A stretch of 64,000 bases of DNA from Flaccisagitta enflata (Eukaryota; Chaetognatha; Sagittoidea; Aphragmophora): the NCBI GenBank assembly GCA_965153355.1, contig OZ231126.1, positions 20,708,001-20,772,000 on the forward strand, in the 5' to 3' direction. Within the stretch, counting starts at the first letter, position 1; every line of letters begins with the position of its first letter. Shown in pieces: positions 19,531 to 28,102 of this stretch. The notes beneath the pieces are model-generated. The model saw only the letters and a list, made by a program, of their open reading frames with translations. It was not told where the DNA came from and did not search any database. The position numbers and the translations under genes were made by a program.

Positions 19531-22500
19531 TTAATCCTTTGGAGTGCTTGCGGTTTGAGGTTGAGGTTGCGGATTGGGCGCCGAACTGCTTGGAGCGGCA
19601 GCCTGAGGATCTCCGCTTTGCCAGAAATAGCTGAAGGGGCGTAGTAGGAGTGAAGATTGATTTGCGCCTTGCGTGCTTTCCGGGGTGCTGATTGCGGATG
19701 ATGTGGACGGTTGTTGGGCGACCCTGATGTTTTGAATATCGTCTTTGTTTGGGACGAACGGCTCCTCTTCTTCCTCGAACACGTCCATGCTTGCGATTCG
19801 TTCCCGAATGAGATCTGCTGAACTGAAGGAAGCGAAAACGTCAGGAAGAGATTCGTCGCTTTCGGTCTCCTGCGATGTCGTGCGACGGTTCATCGATCTA
19901 ACGCGTTGCCCAACTTTCACGACAGCGTCTTTGGCTTCGGACCTTCGCTGCTCTTCCCGATTCTGTTGGAAACGTGTTCTCATGGAAGGAGCTGGCGGAG
20001 GACGGCTTACCGATTTTGGGCGAACCGCTTTTGGAGGTGGGTGGGACATCTCGGCAGAAGAAGAGGCTGGCGGCGTTTTGAGTGGGGCTGCATCTTCCTC
20101 CACTGGGATCAATTCCGGCGTTGTTCTTTTCCTCCTGTTGCGGGTTGTGGTTGCCGGCAAGTCGTCTGTTGAGGGTGGGACGCTGGCTTGATCGGCATCC
20201 GTACGCGAAGAAAGCGTTGGGCTGCTACCTGTTGGATCAATGGGCTCGGATTTAGGGCTTACCTTAATTAAGAGTTCGGATGGCGATGCCATCGAAGCAG
20301 CCGTAGGAGAGAGTGCCGCATAGAGTGGGGCAGCGGGGGCAGATTCGTCCGGAGACGAGTCTGGAGAAGTTTCATCAGGGGGAGCAAGTAGGGCGGAGTT
20401 GCCCGTTGCGGAAGCGAGCTGACCAGAGTGGCCCGATGTGGTGACTGGGAGCTGCGACGCTGGAGGGAGCGGCAACACTTGCGGAGGTTGTGTTGTTGGC
20501 GGAGATGGCGTCGTGGGTGGAGGCGGCGTTGCTGGTGGCGGAGGAGTCGGCGTTGCCGCAGGCAATACCGGGGCTGGCGTGAGGCTTTGGAGCGTTGCTG
20601 GGATAAGAGCCAGGGTGCGTCCTCTCGTTGGTCTGAGAATTGGTTTTAGGTTGGCCAGTGGGAGGTCAACAGTGGTGGTTGGAGGCGCATCTGGATCATC
20701 GGAATATGAGGGACCGATAGTCTTTCCCTGGTCTTCCGCTTCGGCCTTCTTAAGTTGCTCGTAGTTGCGATTGACCAGCTTCCCATCTGTCCTTTCGCAG
20801 ACATACGTGGTGCCAGGATTGCCTGAAGGGTCACGTCGACGTCTTTGGACCTTGAGGGGGCCGGACCATTTTGACTGAAGTTTGTGACGCGTGCCATCTG
20901 GCACACGTTCGTAGACGCGGTCGCCTTCCTCAAGCGGCGTATGTTTCACCTTCCGGTTGTACGCCTCTACATCTTTGACCCGTTGGGAATCAATGCGCTT
21001 TCGAGCTTCTTCGTGGATTTCCTCAGTTCGTTTTCGGACCTTTTCGATGTAGGCTTTGCTGTCTGGGTCCCTGACCGTAGAGGTCTCTGCGGGAACCGCA
21101 AAGGTAGGAAGCGGAGGGTCCCTTCCGTACATGAGGAAATAGGGCGTCATCTTGCTGTTGTATCGTGGGGTGTTGTTGTAGGACCATTCGACGTAAGGGA
21201 GATGCTCGACCCAGGAGTGTCCGTATTGAATGAGCCGCTTTCTCAAGTCTTTAATCAAGGTTCGATTGAACCTTTCAACGTGACCTTGCGACTGGGGTCG
21301 GTAGGGGATGCTGGTGCGTTTTTGTGCTCCCTTGACCTTGCACATATCCTTCAACAGGTCAGAGTCAAATTCGCCTCCATTGTCCGACGTGAGTAGGCGA
21401 GGTGGCCCGATGATGCATGTGAGGTCCTCAAAAGCGCGGCATACACCTCTGGTGTGTTTGTCCTTCAGTTTGAAGAGCTTCACGTATCCAGAGAACACGT
21501 CGATGAAGACCAAGACATGATGGAATCCAAGGGAAGCCGTAGGCAAGGAGATCAGATCGCAGACCACATGGTCCCAGACGTTTTCGGCTTTAACCGGGAT
21601 ACGGGGCGTGCGGTTTGCAGGAAGGGGTTCGCGCTCTTGGTCACAAACCTTGCAGTTCTTGATGAACCTCCTGATGTCCTTGCTGAGGGATGGCCACGTA
21701 GCGTACCTGTTCACCATGAGGAGCATTTTGTCATGAGATGGGTGTCCAGCCATGTATTCGCCGTGGAGATCTTCCAGGACCGATTTTGTCATGGATGGAG
21801 GGATGACGGCTTGGAGGATGTCAAGATGACTGCATTCGCTGTAGGCCTTCTTGTAAAGAATGCCATTTTGGAGAATGAACCACCTTCGATTGGAAGAGTA
21901 CCATCCATCTGGGAAGTCGTCTGGGATACGTTTGCGAGCTCTAAGGAAGCTTTTGACGGTAGAGATTGTTGCGTCGTCGTTCTGAGCTTTGCGTAACATA
22001 TCTTCATCTTCCTCGAACGCATTGAAGCGGACTGCTGAGAATTGGTCCTCGCACGTAATGGCAAGGAATGCAAACTCGTCACTGTCCTCGGCGATTTCGT
22101 CATCGTCATCGCCACGACGACTCATCGCGTCTGCGTCGGCATGAGACTTGCCTTCCTTGTAGATCAACTCAAAGTCGTAGGAGTTGAGTTCGATTGTCCA
22201 CCGGGTTCGTCTTCCAGTGGGGTCCTTCCTTGAGTCGATCTTCTTCCACGCTAATAGGGGGCGATGGTCGGTTATGGCAAGGAATGGGGCGTGGCGCAAG
22301 TAATGAGCATTCGCGCGGACCGCGCAAAGGAGAGCAAAGTACTCACGGTCGTAAGTTGACCAATTTTGCTGAGGACGGCTCAACTTCTTAGAACCATATG
22401 AGATGACTTTCTCTTTGCCGTCGACCTTTTGGGTGAGTACATATCCGATGGCGGTCAGGGATGCGTCGGATTTAATGATGAAAGGCTTGGCGAAGTCTGG

Positions 22501-24696
22501 GTAGCACATAACGTTGTTGGAAGTCAGGTAGTCCCTCAAGGTTTCGAAGGCGTGTTGGTGAATGCTGGTCCACTTCCATTCCACATCCTCCTTGGTGAGC
22601 TCTGTGAGGGGTTGGGCGATGTCACTATAGCCTTTGATGAAGTGGCGATAGTAGCCGGTAAGACCAAGGAAAGTCCTTAGCCTCTTGATGTTTTCGGGCG
22701 TCTTCCATGATTTGATCTTGTCCATGTTGGCCGGATCAGGACCAATCCCGTACTTGCTAAGTTTGTGCCCTAGGCACACAACAGAGTCTTGAGCGATGTG
22801 GCATTTGGACGGGTTGAGCTTCAACCCGGCCTTTTCCAGCGCCGTGAGGACTAGGTCCAAGTGGTGAAGATGATCTTCCATGTTGCTGTCGGCGACCAAA
22901 ATATCGTCGAGGTAGGAGATCACATGTTGAGAAGGGAGTCCCCGCAGCACGAGTTGCATGAGCGCCGTTAGGTAGCTTGGAGAGTTTTTTGCGCCCATAG
23001 GGGCCACTAAATATTCCAAGTGCATCGTCTCCGTCGAAAACGCGAAATATTTGCAGTCCTCGGGAGCAATCGGGATCTGCCAAAAGCCTTTGGTCAGATC
23101 GAGAGAGCTGAAGATGCGGGGATCCTTGAGACGTTGGATGCTGTCCTCAATTCGGGGAAGTGGGTAGACGACTTTATCGCATCTCTCGTTCACCTTGCGG
23201 AAGTCTGTTAGGAAACGGAAGCCTCCAAACTTCTTTTTGGCGAGGAGGATAGGCGCAGAGTAGGGGCTTGTAGACGGACGGACTAGTCCATCTGCCATCA
23301 TTTCAAACGCCTGCTTGTCGATAGCTTCCCGAGCTTCTGGGGTGGTTCGGTAAGGGGAGACAGAAATAGGAGGGCCAGGTGGATTCTTCATGTGTGCGCG
23401 GTATTGGATCACAGATGTCTTTCCGTAATCTCGGTCGTGTTGGCTGAAGGCACCCTCATGTTTCACTTCCAAGAGATTCTTGAGTTGGTCTTTGTAAGGT
23501 TTTGCTTCCTCCGAGATGGTTGAGTAATCGATGCTGAGGGGTTTAGCACCAGGCGGTATTCTCTTTCTTCTTGCCCGTGGTGGAGGGGTCCAACCACTTC
23601 GTGGAGGGGGGGTGTCTTGTGGCTGTGGGGGATCGAGAATGTCCACTTGGTGGGCTGCGAGCGTTTGGGAATTGGGAGGTCTGTCGCAGACAATTTCCTC
23701 CAGTTCTTCATCATCACTATCGGCTTCAGAGGAGTTGCCAGATTCGTAAGCCGAATCATCGCTAACATAATCATTGACCATCTCTGTCTTGTAGCAATAT
23801 TTCTCAAGCTCAAAGGGGTCAAAGAATTCTGCATAACCCAAGACGCGACCGGCTTCCAATTTGACATCGGAGTCTGTGCAGTTCATGAGTTCAGTGAGGA
23901 ACATGCAGTCCCTGACATCGGAAATCGCTCTGCATGTGGCAGCTTGTTCGCCTTGGTCTACAAAGGGCTCCGTGGCCACCATTGTTGATGCTGCTTTGAT
24001 GTGGTCTTTGTCTGCCATGAGTTCGACCATCTTGTGCATTTTGCTGTTGGCTGGGATAGTGACGTCTTCGTGAATTCGGTAGAAGCAGCCGGAGAGAACT
24101 GTACTGTCTTTGACCAGGGGAGTGGGGGCCCAGTCTCTGAATTCCAACAGACCCTCAACAGTGTTGAGAGTGGCTTTGAATTTTGAGAAAAAGTCCCAAC
24201 CAAGGATGACGGGCTGAATGAGACCTCTGACAACACGACAATTGATTGCCATGTAATTGTTGTTAATTCGGAATGGGACATTGACGATACCGATGGTTAA
24301 GACTTTTGACCCGTTGATTGCTGTGCCGCGAGTTGTCAGATTTCTGTAGGGGCGTTTTCTCAGGGCAGGGCTATCTCTGAAGAAATCTTCCGAGATAGTG
24401 CAACGGCTCGAGCCCGTGTCGCCAAGGGCAAGGACCTTTTGGTACTTGCCATCAAGCCCTGTCTTTATGGAGATCGAGAATTCGGCCTTCCACTGGGGTC
24501 TGTAGTCGCCTGGAGGGGGATCTGGGGATTCGGGGTAAGTGTGGGATTCTGGAGTATCCGGTATCAAGTGGGGATCAGGGGGTTTTGGAAAATCTGCTGA
24601 GTTGAGGGAGGGGGCGAGTTTTGCAGTTCCGATCTCTGTGCGCCCCTTGACAGAGTCGGGAGCTAGTTTTCCGGATTCCGACCTTGGCGGGCCAGT
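19531..24696 (-). CDS. pol: pol: protease, reverse transcriptase, RNase H, integrase, Pro-rich tail
   Basis: The frame opens at 24696 (just after a TAG), overlaps the end of gag by about 30 bases and is in the -1 frame. From the TTG at 24567 it has 1,678 codons. Residue positions from there: protease LGDTGSS (D50) and ILGWDFF; RT about 410-620 with YLDD at 552-555; RNase H with D701, E742, D767, D811; integrase with the zinc motif H935, H942, C972, C975 and catalytic D1004, D1062, E1098 (35 residues between the last two); then a KWSGPLKV segment like the GPY/F module. The last 400 residues (about 1280-1678) are Pro/Ser/Thr-rich with an acidic patch and match no domain I know. No chromodomain is evident. 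Every catalytic residue I checked is present. Order and motifs fit Ty3/gypsy. Confidence 0.96.
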   Translation of the reverse strand, partial: TGPPRSESGKLAPDSVKGRTEIGTAKLAPSLNSADFPKPPDPHLIPDTPESHTYPESPDPPPGDYRPQWKAEFSISIKTGLDGKYQKVLALGDTGSSRCTISEDFFRDSPALRKRPYRNLTTRGTAINGSKVLTIGIVNVPFRINNNYMAINCRVVRGLIQPVILGWDFFSKFKATLNTVEGLLEFRDWAPTPLVKDSTVLSGCFYRIHEDVTIPANSKMHKMVELMADKDHIKAASTMVATEPFVDQGEQAATCRAISDVRDCMFLTELMNCTDSDVKLEAGRVLGYAEFFDPFELEKYCYKTEMVNDYVSDDSAYESGNSSEADSDDEELEEIVCDRPPNSQTLAAHQVDILDPPQPQDTPPPRSGWTPPPRARRKRIPPGAKPLSIDYSTISEEAKPYKDQLKNLLEVKHEGAFSQHDRDYGKTSVIQYRAHMKNPPGPPISVSPYRTTPEAREAIDKQAFEMMADGLVRPSTSPYSAPILLAKKKFGGFRFLTDFRKVNERCDKVVYPLPRIEDSIQRLKDPRIFSSLDLTKGFWQIPIAPEDCKYFAFSTETMHLEYLVAPMGAKNSPSYLTALMQLVLRGLPSQHVISYLDDILVADSNMEDHLHHLDLVLTALEKAGLKLNPSKCHIAQDSVVCLGHKLSKYGIGPDPANMDKIKSWKTPENIKRLRTFLGLTGYYRHFIKGYSDIAQPLTELTKEDVEWKWTSIHQHAFETLRDYLTSNNVMCYPDFAKPFIIKSDASLTAIGYVLTQKVDGKEKVISYGSKKLSRPQQNWSTYDREYFALLCAVRANAHYLRHAPFLAITDHRPLLAWKKIDSRKDPTGRRTRWTIELNSYDFELIYKEGKSHADADAMSRRGDDDDEIAEDSDEFAFLAITCEDQFSAVRFNAFEEDEDMLRKAQNDDATISTVKSFLRARKRIPDDFPDGWYSSNRRWFILQNGILYKKAYSECSHLDILQAVIPPSMTKSVLEDLHGEYMAGHPSHDKMLLMVNRYATWPSLSKDIRRFIKNCKVCDQEREPLPANRTPRIPVKAENVWDHVVCDLISLPTASLGFHHVLVFIDVFSGYVKLFKLKDKHTRGVCRAFEDLTCIIGPPRLLTSDNGGEFDSDLLKDMCKVKGAQKRTSIPYRPQSQGHVERFNRTLIKDLRKRLIQYGHSWVEHLPYVEWSYNNTPRYNSKMTPYFLMYGRDPPLPTFAVPAETSTVRDPDSKAYIEKVRKRTEEIHEEARKRIDSQRVKDVEAYNRKVKHTPLEEGDRVYERVPDGTRHKLQSKWSGPLKVQRRRRDPSGNPGTTYVCERTDGKLVNRNYEQLKKAEAEDQGKTIGPSYSDDPDAPPTTTVDLPLANLKPILRPTRGRTLALIPATLQSLTPAPVLPAATPTPPPPATPPPPTTPSPPTTQPPQVLPLPPASQLPVTTSGHSGQLASATGNSALLAPPDETSPDSSPDESAPAAPLYAALSPTAASMASPSELLIKVSPKSEPIDPTGSSPTLSSRTDADQASVPPSTDDLPATTTRNRRKRTTPELIPVEEDAAPLKTPPASSSAEMSHPPPKAVRPKSVSRPPPAPSMRTRFQQNREEQRRSEAKDAVVKVGQRVRSMNRRTTSQETESDESLPDVFASFSSADLIRERIASMDVFEEEEEPFVPNKDDIQNIRVAQQPSTSSAISTPESTQGANQSSLLLRPFSYFWQSGDPQAAAPSSSAPNPQPQPQTASTPKD
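24663..24696 (-). promoter_or_regulatory. gag-pol overlap with candidate -1 frameshift site
   Basis: gag stops with TAG at 24663-24665. The pol frame is open from 24696, so 33 bases can be read in both frames. The heptamer directly before the stop (24666-24672) is GGAAAAC, read G GAA AAC in the gag frame. It is not a perfect X XXY YYZ site: the A-site codon can re-pair well after a -1 slip, the P-site codon poorly. The overlap is clear; the exact slip site is a guess. Confidence 0.55.
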
Positions 24697-26120
24697 CTAG
24701 ACTCCTTCTTTTGGAGAAGTGAGAGCAGGCGGGCATCCAGGGTGGCATCATCCTCGCTGTCGTTGCTGTATTCATCGGCAGTTTGGATGGCATTGTAATT
24801 GCGATCACCGCGATTTCTATCGCGACCTTGGTTGCGATTGCGATCGTAGTTGCGACCACCGTAATTGCGGTCATCGCTTGGAGTCCTTGGGGTTGGGGAC
24901 CTTCCTCTGCCGGAGTAGCGATCATCGCGTTGGCGACCATTGCTGTAGTCCCTACGGTTGTCCCTGCCGCTCCGATTTTGCTCGTCTCGGTCACGACGGG
25001 AATTGCGATCACGGTTGGGATCTTGGTCACGGCGTGGGGCTTCGCGACGATAATCTCTGTCACGGCTGAAGCTCGGCTCTCGACGAGACTCTTGATCACG
25101 GCGGTAATCTCTGTCGCGACCATAGCTTTGGTCACGGCGGTTGCCGTTGCGATCCCGGTTGTATTGGCGGTCTCTGCTGGGGCTTCCTGAGCTATCGCGG
25201 TAGCGGTCCCTTGAGTACCGGTTATAACCATCACCGGTTGAGCGGCCACGGTCGTCGGAAGATTTTCCTTGCATGGACATATTTCTCACTTCTGTACCAA
25301 GTTGTGCAATAGCGAGTTCGAGGCCGCCGATGCGGTCGTCGGCCATGGCTAGGCCAGTGAAGGCAACTTGTTTGGGCTCCTTTATTGGTTCCTTGTCTCT
25401 CTGGGTCATTTTCACTCTTGAGGCAAGTTCCATGGCGTTTTCAATGGTGCGATCTTGCTTCGTCAGGCTCAAGTCAATGTAGTCCTGATAGGGGGTTTCA
25501 GGGAGAGACTCCCTAAACCTGAAGAAGTACGCCCATTTCTTGCCGTTGTCGTCGAGCTCTTTTTCGTAGTTGTCGACCGCACGTTTGACACGAGTTGCCA
25601 AGGCCTGGAAACTTTCCTTTCCATCCCAGACAATTTGGGTCTTCATGGCCTTCCATTTGTAGACCTCGTTGGGGTCAACAAGGCGGTCCTTGAGCTGAGC
25701 TTTGGTTTGGTCGTAAGTGAGAGTCGATGGGATTTGTTTGTAGACAGCTCGAGCTTCTGAGTCAAGCTTGATGGGGAGCCAGCTTTTGCATAGTTGCCAC
25801 TTCCTATCATCAGAGGAAGGGTTCATTGCCAGTTTGACAGCGTTTTCGAAGATCTCGAACCACTCGTCTAAGTCATCTACTCCTGAGCGGAAAGAGTCCA
25901 CTGGGATGGAGCTTGCTCTCTCGTTCGTTACCGCCATGGTCGCGGCAAGGGCAGCGGCAGTTGCGGCGTTGGCAGCTGCAGCGGCGTCTCCCTGGTTGGC
26001 GTTTTGGTGGTTGTTGGCGTTGTCGTTGCCAACCATGGGGATTGGATTGTGGGGAGGTTGAGCACCCAGCTGGATCGCGTTTGGGACGGAGGGAATTGTT
26101 GGGGGAAGAGGCGGGGGCAT
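24663..26120 (-). CDS. gag: gag: capsid with an Arg/Asp-rich nucleocapsid region
   Basis: 485 codons with an ATG at 26120. The N-terminus is Pro- and Ala-rich (1-65). A helical capsid-like region runs from about 70 to 240, with DDLDEWFEIFENAV, KSWLP and YDQTKAQLKDRL, typical of Ty3/gypsy capsids (retrotransposon gag family). Residues about 290-440 are a dense Arg/Asp/Ser/Tyr/Asn repeat (RDRDYRR-like), then an acidic stretch and a short helical end. There is no CCHC zinc knuckle, so RNA packaging probably relies on the basic repeat. The RD-rich repeat makes the complementary strand and another minus frame open over 24575-25249. Those are shadows. Confidence 0.92.
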   Translation of the reverse strand: MPPPLPPTIPSVPNAIQLGAQPPHNPIPMVGNDNANNHQNANQGDAAAAANAATAAALAATMAVTNERASSIPVDSFRSGVDDLDEWFEIFENAVKLAMNPSSDDRKWQLCKSWLPIKLDSEARAVYKQIPSTLTYDQTKAQLKDRLVDPNEVYKWKAMKTQIVWDGKESFQALATRVKRAVDNYEKELDDNGKKWAYFFRFRESLPETPYQDYIDLSLTKQDRTIENAMELASRVKMTQRDKEPIKEPKQVAFTGLAMADDRIGGLELAIAQLGTEVRNMSMQGKSSDDRGRSTGDGYNRYSRDRYRDSSGSPSRDRQYNRDRNGNRRDQSYGRDRDYRRDQESRREPSFSRDRDYRREAPRRDQDPNRDRNSRRDRDEQNRSGRDNRRDYSNGRQRDDRYSGRGRSPTPRTPSDDRNYGGRNYDRNRNQGRDRNRGDRNYNAIQTADEYSNDSEDDATLDARLLSLLQKKESRLARQGRNPEN

Positions 26121-26225
26121 TGGACAGAGTGCAACTCTATCTTAGTTGGATAATGGAGGTGTTGATGACAAGGTGTTTAAGGCGAAGGAGGAGAGATGGA
26201 CAGCGCTGGGTATGATTATGGGTTG

Positions 26226-26516
26226 TTATTGTGGCGCGGCAAACCCAGCAAGGAGCAAGGACCTCAGCGGAAGAAAGTCAGTTTCGATGATGTAATCGTT
26301 TTCGCTAAGCAAAGTGGAGTTGGAGTCGAATGCGTATTTGAGAGCGGCCAACTCGCGCTTGAGATTAGACCAAGTGCTTTGGGCTGGGGTGAGTAACTTG
26401 TGGCCGCTGTTGACGATTTGTTCCTCCCCGTTGACGATTCTCAAGATGTTGAATCCTATGGCAGCGGGTGACGAGTAGAGGCGAACGATGTATTCGGGGG
26501 GGTTAGCTTCAGCCAT
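26226..26516 (-). CDS. Small ORF: degenerate RNase H domain upstream of gag
   Basis: 96 codons from the ATG at 26516; the frame is open to a GTG at 26582 and closed by a stop at 26592-26594. It aligns without gaps to the RNase H domain in pol of the same element over about 77 residues, with about 26 identical by eye: AIG(Y/F), a VxG turn, GxKxL, QxxWS, the REx(2)AL helix and the TDxxPL strand. Two of four catalytic positions remain (E55 and D80). The first Asp is replaced (RLYSS, Tyr14) and the part with the last Asp is absent. It is therefore probably not a nuclease. It might bind hybrid duplexes or pair with the polymerase; both are guesses. It lies 105 bases before gag in the same frame. 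Confidence 0.8.
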   Translation of the reverse strand: MAEANPPEYIVRLYSSPAAIGFNILRIVNGEEQIVNSGHKLLTPAQSTWSNLKRELAALKYAFDSNSTLLSENDYIIETDFLPLRSLLLAGFAAPQ

Positions 26517-26629
26517 TTTGAGGCGAGTTATTAGAAATGAAGGGGAGTTGGATTCAATGACAATAAAGGACGAGGAGGCCACAATAGAAAATTACAGCAA
26601 AACAAGGCGAAGAGGAACTGTACACCGAT

Positions 26630-27310
26630 TTACACTTGTTGCGATGTTGGCAACGCGAAGGCGAAGATCCTGTTGAAGACTGCCTGGGCGGTTCCCTCCA
26701 CAAAGATGCGAAACTGCGACCTTGCCGGTGCTTCAAACACGTAGTCCCAGGCTTGGAGAACCAACTCCTCGGAGTCGAACAATGGGGTGCTTGTCAGCTT
26801 CTGGACAAAGGCAAGCCACAGCTGATCCGCGTTACCGTTTGGGTTGTCTTCTTTCACGACCAGGATGGCGCAAAAGATGAGTCGGCTGGTGCGTTCGACG
26901 TGGTCACGGCGTCTTGAGGAGTATCTTCCGTGATGGCTGGGGGCCCACAGGGAATTGGGAGTGGCACTGGGACTAGGCGAAGCCTGATCCCTGGGAAGCC
27001 AGTTCCTGTATTCGGCTCTTGGCCTTCTTGGAGGTGAAGGGGAGGCGAGAGAGACAGCGTTTCGGAACCGGTTAGTCCACTCGTCAAAGTCGTCACGCGA
27101 GAGGGGTCTCGAATTGTTGAGAAGACTGGCGACCAGAGGGCTGTGTTCTGCTCCCTGATGGTGGGCCTCAAAACGATATTGCGGGTGTGCAGCTGGGGAT
27201 CTTCGGAATCTGCGACTTGGGCTTGCTGAAGCACGGTTTGGAGCGGAGTTGGATTCAGGAGATGAGGATCTTCGTTGGGATCTTCGGTGTCTTCGATAAG
27301 GAGGGTCCAT
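26630..27310 (-). CDS. Gag-like ORF upstream of gag
   Basis: 226 codons with an ATG at 27310. The first 50 residues are very rich in Arg, Ser and Pro. Residues 72-106 match the start of the capsid region of gag in the same element: DDFDEWTNRFRNAV against DDLDEWFEIFENAV, then WLP at a similar distance. The middle is Pro/Ser/Arg-rich, and the last third (about 160-220) is hydrophobic and helical with LWLAFVQKL, weakly like the second capsid half. It looks like a diverged, partly reshaped gag duplicate. The stop lies about 110 bases before the ATG of the RNase-H-like ORF. It might act as a capsid modifier, but nothing shows this. Confidence 0.65.
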   Translation of the reverse strand: MDPPYRRHRRSQRRSSSPESNSAPNRASASPSRRFRRSPAAHPQYRFEAHHQGAEHSPLVASLLNNSRPLSRDDFDEWTNRFRNAVSLASPSPPRRPRAEYRNWLPRDQASPSPSATPNSLWAPSHHGRYSSRRRDHVERTSRLIFCAILVVKEDNPNGNADQLWLAFVQKLTSTPLFDSEELVLQAWDYVFEAPARSQFRIFVEGTAQAVFNRIFAFALPTSQQV

Positions 27311-28088
27311 CTAGTCAGATAGACACCAGCTAGGAGGCTAATGTTTCTTATCGTAAAGTTGAGTTGAGCGGTCTCTGTGGCTTAAGTGCCGGGATAAATG
27401 ATACGGATACGGATAAATGATACGATTAAGGGTGATTGGTAAAGGGGCTCTCACTTTGGCGAATAGCATCGGTTATTGAAGAGATAGATTTGCGTAGGAA
27501 CTCCAACCTATGGCAAAACCCAGCGCACGCCTTGAACACGGGTCCGTGAGCAGGTCCAAGGAATGACCACTACATGAGAAGTGCGTCCAGGCTTTGTTCT
27601 CTACTGGAAGTAAAAACGCGTACCTGATCAGGATTTTAGCCAATCAAACTCCGTCAACATTCACAGACTTGTTGAGCGGGGCTTGCGCGAACTGCCACGA
27701 AGAGGGGTTGCCTCATACGCTTGTTAAGGATCCCAAGCGGAAGTCGAAACCGAGCCGGCGCTTGCGGAAGGACTGTTGGACGAATCTAACCAGTATACCC
27801 AGCTTAAAAACGGACTGCGAAAGATCCACAATCCCTATACCACACACTAAGCGCTGAACTCGTCCAAGACAGCAGTTTCGGTTCCACCAGAGACCAGGAA
27901 ATTAGTGAAAGGGGGGAAGAAATCCGTCGTCTTGGCAGCCAGATCTGCAACCAGGATGGCCTATTCAAGGCAGAAAGGCTGTTGCATGAGAAATTACAAT
28001 TCCAGAGGAGTTCCTCAGAAACAAGAGAAGCAAAGGATATGAGAGCCACCTGAGAGAACTGGTAGATCTCTGGAACGGTTCTAAAAAT
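27311..28088 (-). other. 5' leader of the retrotransposon
   Basis: About 780 bases between the primer site and the first ORF, with no convincing ORF. The place where packaging signals or a ribosome entry structure would lie. None can be identified by eye. Confidence 0.5.
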
Positions 28089-28100
28089 GCCGATGCACCA
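28089..28100 (-). other. Primer binding site, tRNA-Gly type
   Basis: On the minus strand TGGTGCATCGGC lies two bases after the 5' LTR. It is complementary to a tRNA ending GCCGATGCACCA. Animal tRNA-Gly(GCC) genes begin GCATCGG or GCATTGG and end accordingly, so this tRNA is the best candidate primer. The match is 12 bases. Confidence 0.8.
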
Positions 28101-28102
28101 GT

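Noticed and set aside
24575-25249. Minus-strand Ala/Thr/Ile-rich frame and long plus-strand frames over the gag tail
   Set aside because: Shadows of the Arg/Asp repeat in gag. Composition is that of a shifted repeat.
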